NCBI GenBank assembly: GCA_016709335.1
Contig: JADJNC010000067.1
Span: 124,001-188,000 of the forward strand
From: Candidatus Propionivibrio dominans
GTDB taxonomy: Bacteria; Pseudomonadota; Gammaproteobacteria; Burkholderiales; Rhodocyclaceae
Direction of reading: 5' to 3'
Length of the DNA: 64,000 nt
Below are positions 62,486-64,000 of the stretch, piece by piece (position 1 is the first letter of the stretch; each line of letters begins with the position of its first letter). Below the pieces are notes generated by a model that did not search any database, had not been told where the DNA came from, and saw only the letters and a program-made list of their open reading frames with translations. The translations under genes were made by a program, and so were the position numbers.

Positions 62486-64000
62486 ATGGAAAGCCCGCTT
62501 ATCTCCCCACGCCCCTGGCACCTCCTGCTTGCCCTGCTGGCCTGCGCGCTCTTTCTCGTTGCGCCGGCCCAGGCCGATCCGGCGGGTCGCATCGGGCGCA
62601 TTGCCTGGCTCTCTGGTCCGGGTGCCGTCAATCTGTACAACCCCAACACCGGCGAGTCGTACAGCGCTGCAATCAACCAGCCGCTGACCAGCGGCGATAC
62701 ACTGACCACCGTTGCCGGCTCCCGGGCCGAGATCCAGATCGGCTCGATGAGCGTACGCCTCGATTCGGGCAGCATGCTGGAAATTGCCCGGATCGACGAT
62801 GACCAGGTTCGCCTTTATCTGAACGAAGGCCGGGCCATCGTCAAACTGCCATCGCGTGAAGTTGTGCGCGACTTCGAACTGGTCACACGCAACGGTCGAT
62901 TCGGCGCTCGTGACGCCGGTGTCTATCGCTTTGACGCCGATTCCGGCAGTTCAAGCGCCACGGCCTACTTTGGCACGCTGCATTTTGAGGCCAGTGACAG
63001 CTCACTCGATATCGGCGCCGGTCAAAGCGCCCAATTCTGGCAACAAGGTGACGGACAAACCCGCTATCGCCTGTCGAACGCCGTCAACGACGACTTTACC
63101 GAATGGAGTGTCACGCGCGACAGGCGTCCGACGGCAAACACCTACGCGCGTTACGTCTCGCCTGAAATGACCGGCGCCGAAGATCTCGACGCCTACGGCA
63201 ACTGGTCGGAGAACGCCGAATATGGCGCCATCTGGACACCGCGTGCCGTCGCTGCCGACTGGGCGCCTTACCGTAGCGGGCACTGGGTCTGGGTCGCGCC
63301 ATGGGGCTGGAACTGGGTAGGCTATGAACCGTGGGGTTTTGCGCCCTTCCATTACGGCCGCTGGGTGCACCACCACGGGAGATGGGGCTGGGTTCCGGGC
63401 GCACGGATTGCACGACCGGTTTACGCGCCGGCCATGGTGGCCTGGATTGGAACGCCCGGCATAGGGGCATCGATTGCCATCGGCAGCCGCCCCAACGTCG
63501 GCTGGTTCCCGCTCGCCCCGCACGAAGTCTATGTGCCGGCTTATCGCAGCAGCGCGAACTACATACGCAACGTCAATATCACGCACGTCAACAACATCAG
63601 CAACGTAACGAACATCGTCAACAACCCGCAGGCGGTGGTTCAGCAGACGCATTACAGGCATCGCCAACTGCCGCAAGCGGTGACAGTCGTTCCTGCCGAT
63701 GTCGTTGCGCATCGTCGCCCAGTCGCGCCTGCAGCGCTTTCTCCGGGAGATCATCGCTCTCTGCGTGATCAGCCGGTGCAGGCCCTGGCTCCGGTTGCTG
63801 CGCCGCCGGCCGCTGCCCAGAGCGGAACAAATAGCCGGCAGGAGCGCCCGAACCAGGCATTTACTCGCCGCGATAACGAGCGACAGGGGCCACCACCAGC
63901 CATCCCGGCAGCACCAGGTCGCGCCAACATCAATCCACCGTCCGCTTCGACAACACCGCAAGTTCCTCTCACGACACTGCAACAAGGTGAACGGCCAATG
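62486..64000 (+). CDS. FecR-domain, DUF6600-like secreted protein (open at window end)
   Basis: The frame from ATG 62486 stays open to the last base, over 500 codons. Signal peptide LLALLACALFLVAPAQA; FecR-type domain (IAWLSGPGAVNLYN, AEIQIGSMSVRLDSGS, GRFGARDAGVYRF), then WAPYRSGHWVWVAPWGWN and WEPWGFAPFHYGRWV-like tryptophan-rich repeats (here YEPWGFAPFHYGRWVHHH), the DUF6600 signature. The final 150 residues are Pro/Ala/Gln-rich. Likely periplasmic or surface-exposed. Role unknown; the C-terminus is missing. Confidence 0.85.
   Translation, partial: MESPLISPRPWHLLLALLACALFLVAPAQADPAGRIGRIAWLSGPGAVNLYNPNTGESYSAAINQPLTSGDTLTTVAGSRAEIQIGSMSVRLDSGSMLEIARIDDDQVRLYLNEGRAIVKLPSREVVRDFELVTRNGRFGARDAGVYRFDADSGSSSATAYFGTLHFEASDSSLDIGAGQSAQFWQQGDGQTRYRLSNAVNDDFTEWSVTRDRRPTANTYARYVSPEMTGAEDLDAYGNWSENAEYGAIWTPRAVAADWAPYRSGHWVWVAPWGWNWVGYEPWGFAPFHYGRWVHHHGRWGWVPGARIARPVYAPAMVAWIGTPGIGASIAIGSRPNVGWFPLAPHEVYVPAYRSSANYIRNVNITHVNNISNVTNIVNNPQAVVQQTHYRHRQLPQAVTVVPADVVAHRRPVAPAALSPGDHRSLRDQPVQALAPVAAPPAAAQSGTNSRQERPNQAFTRRDNERQGPPPAIPAAPGRANINPPSASTTPQVPLTTLQQGERPM

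Overview
The window looks like chromosomal DNA of a GC-rich betaproteobacterium, most likely of the Rhodocyclales (Accumulibacter/Propionivibrio/Dechloromonas-like). The reasons are the dapF-DUF484 pair, a divergent lpxL|metK junction, ahcY behind an SAH riboswitch followed by a small membrane protein and metF, and several palindromic intergenic repeats of the betaproteobacterial kind. This placement is inference from gene content and order. No rRNA, tRNA or CRISPR array was recognised.

Positions 1-39224 are dominated by outer-surface polysaccharide and LPS genes. After DUF484/dapF and an acetyltransferase comes a CptA-like phosphoethanolamine transferase cut in two by an insertion sequence whose own transposase is broken. 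A minus-strand operon (11644 to 6096) carries an SxtJ-like protein, a 49-residue DUF5989 protein, a carbamoyltransferase, two membrane-anchored SGNH-fold proteins and a glycosyltransferase. A plus-strand run (12054-20750) holds two copies of an LpxL-type acyltransferase (one dead), two LPS-kinase-like proteins, a methyltransferase, a second carbamoyltransferase and glycosyltransferases. Next come a YejM-like sulfatase-fold protein, an MsbA exporter, a UDP-glucuronate epimerase and a GT39 protein. At 34980-39224 an overlapping operon encodes LpxL, WaaG, WaaP and an unusual double-kinase protein. In related bacteria, as I recall, dapF lies next to lpxL and metK, so much of the first 39 kb may be an insertion into that synteny. 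The genes fit one theme: lipid A acylation, core phosphorylation, carbamoylation, glycosylation and export.

Positions 39225-45339 are the S-adenosylmethionine cycle. metK has a sigma-70 promoter and a structured leader ending in a terminator hairpin whose extended base buries the ribosome-binding site. ahcY has its own promoter and an SAH riboswitch. metF is interrupted by two single-base deletions. A DUF3391/HD-GYP protein sits between metK and ahcY.

Positions 45343-64000 are mixed: a TfoX-like protein, two toxin-antitoxin-type pairs with palindromic operators, a 1736-residue exonuclease-RecQ-UvrD fusion, an EamA transporter, a chemoreceptor, a tandem winged-helix-like protein, a second HD-GYP-type protein, a zinc-ribbon/HEAGH membrane protein, a DUF853 ATPase, YebC, and a FecR-type protein running off the end. 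Several conserved genes carry one-base indels, often at short homopolymers, so base-level sequence error must be considered before calling pseudogenes.
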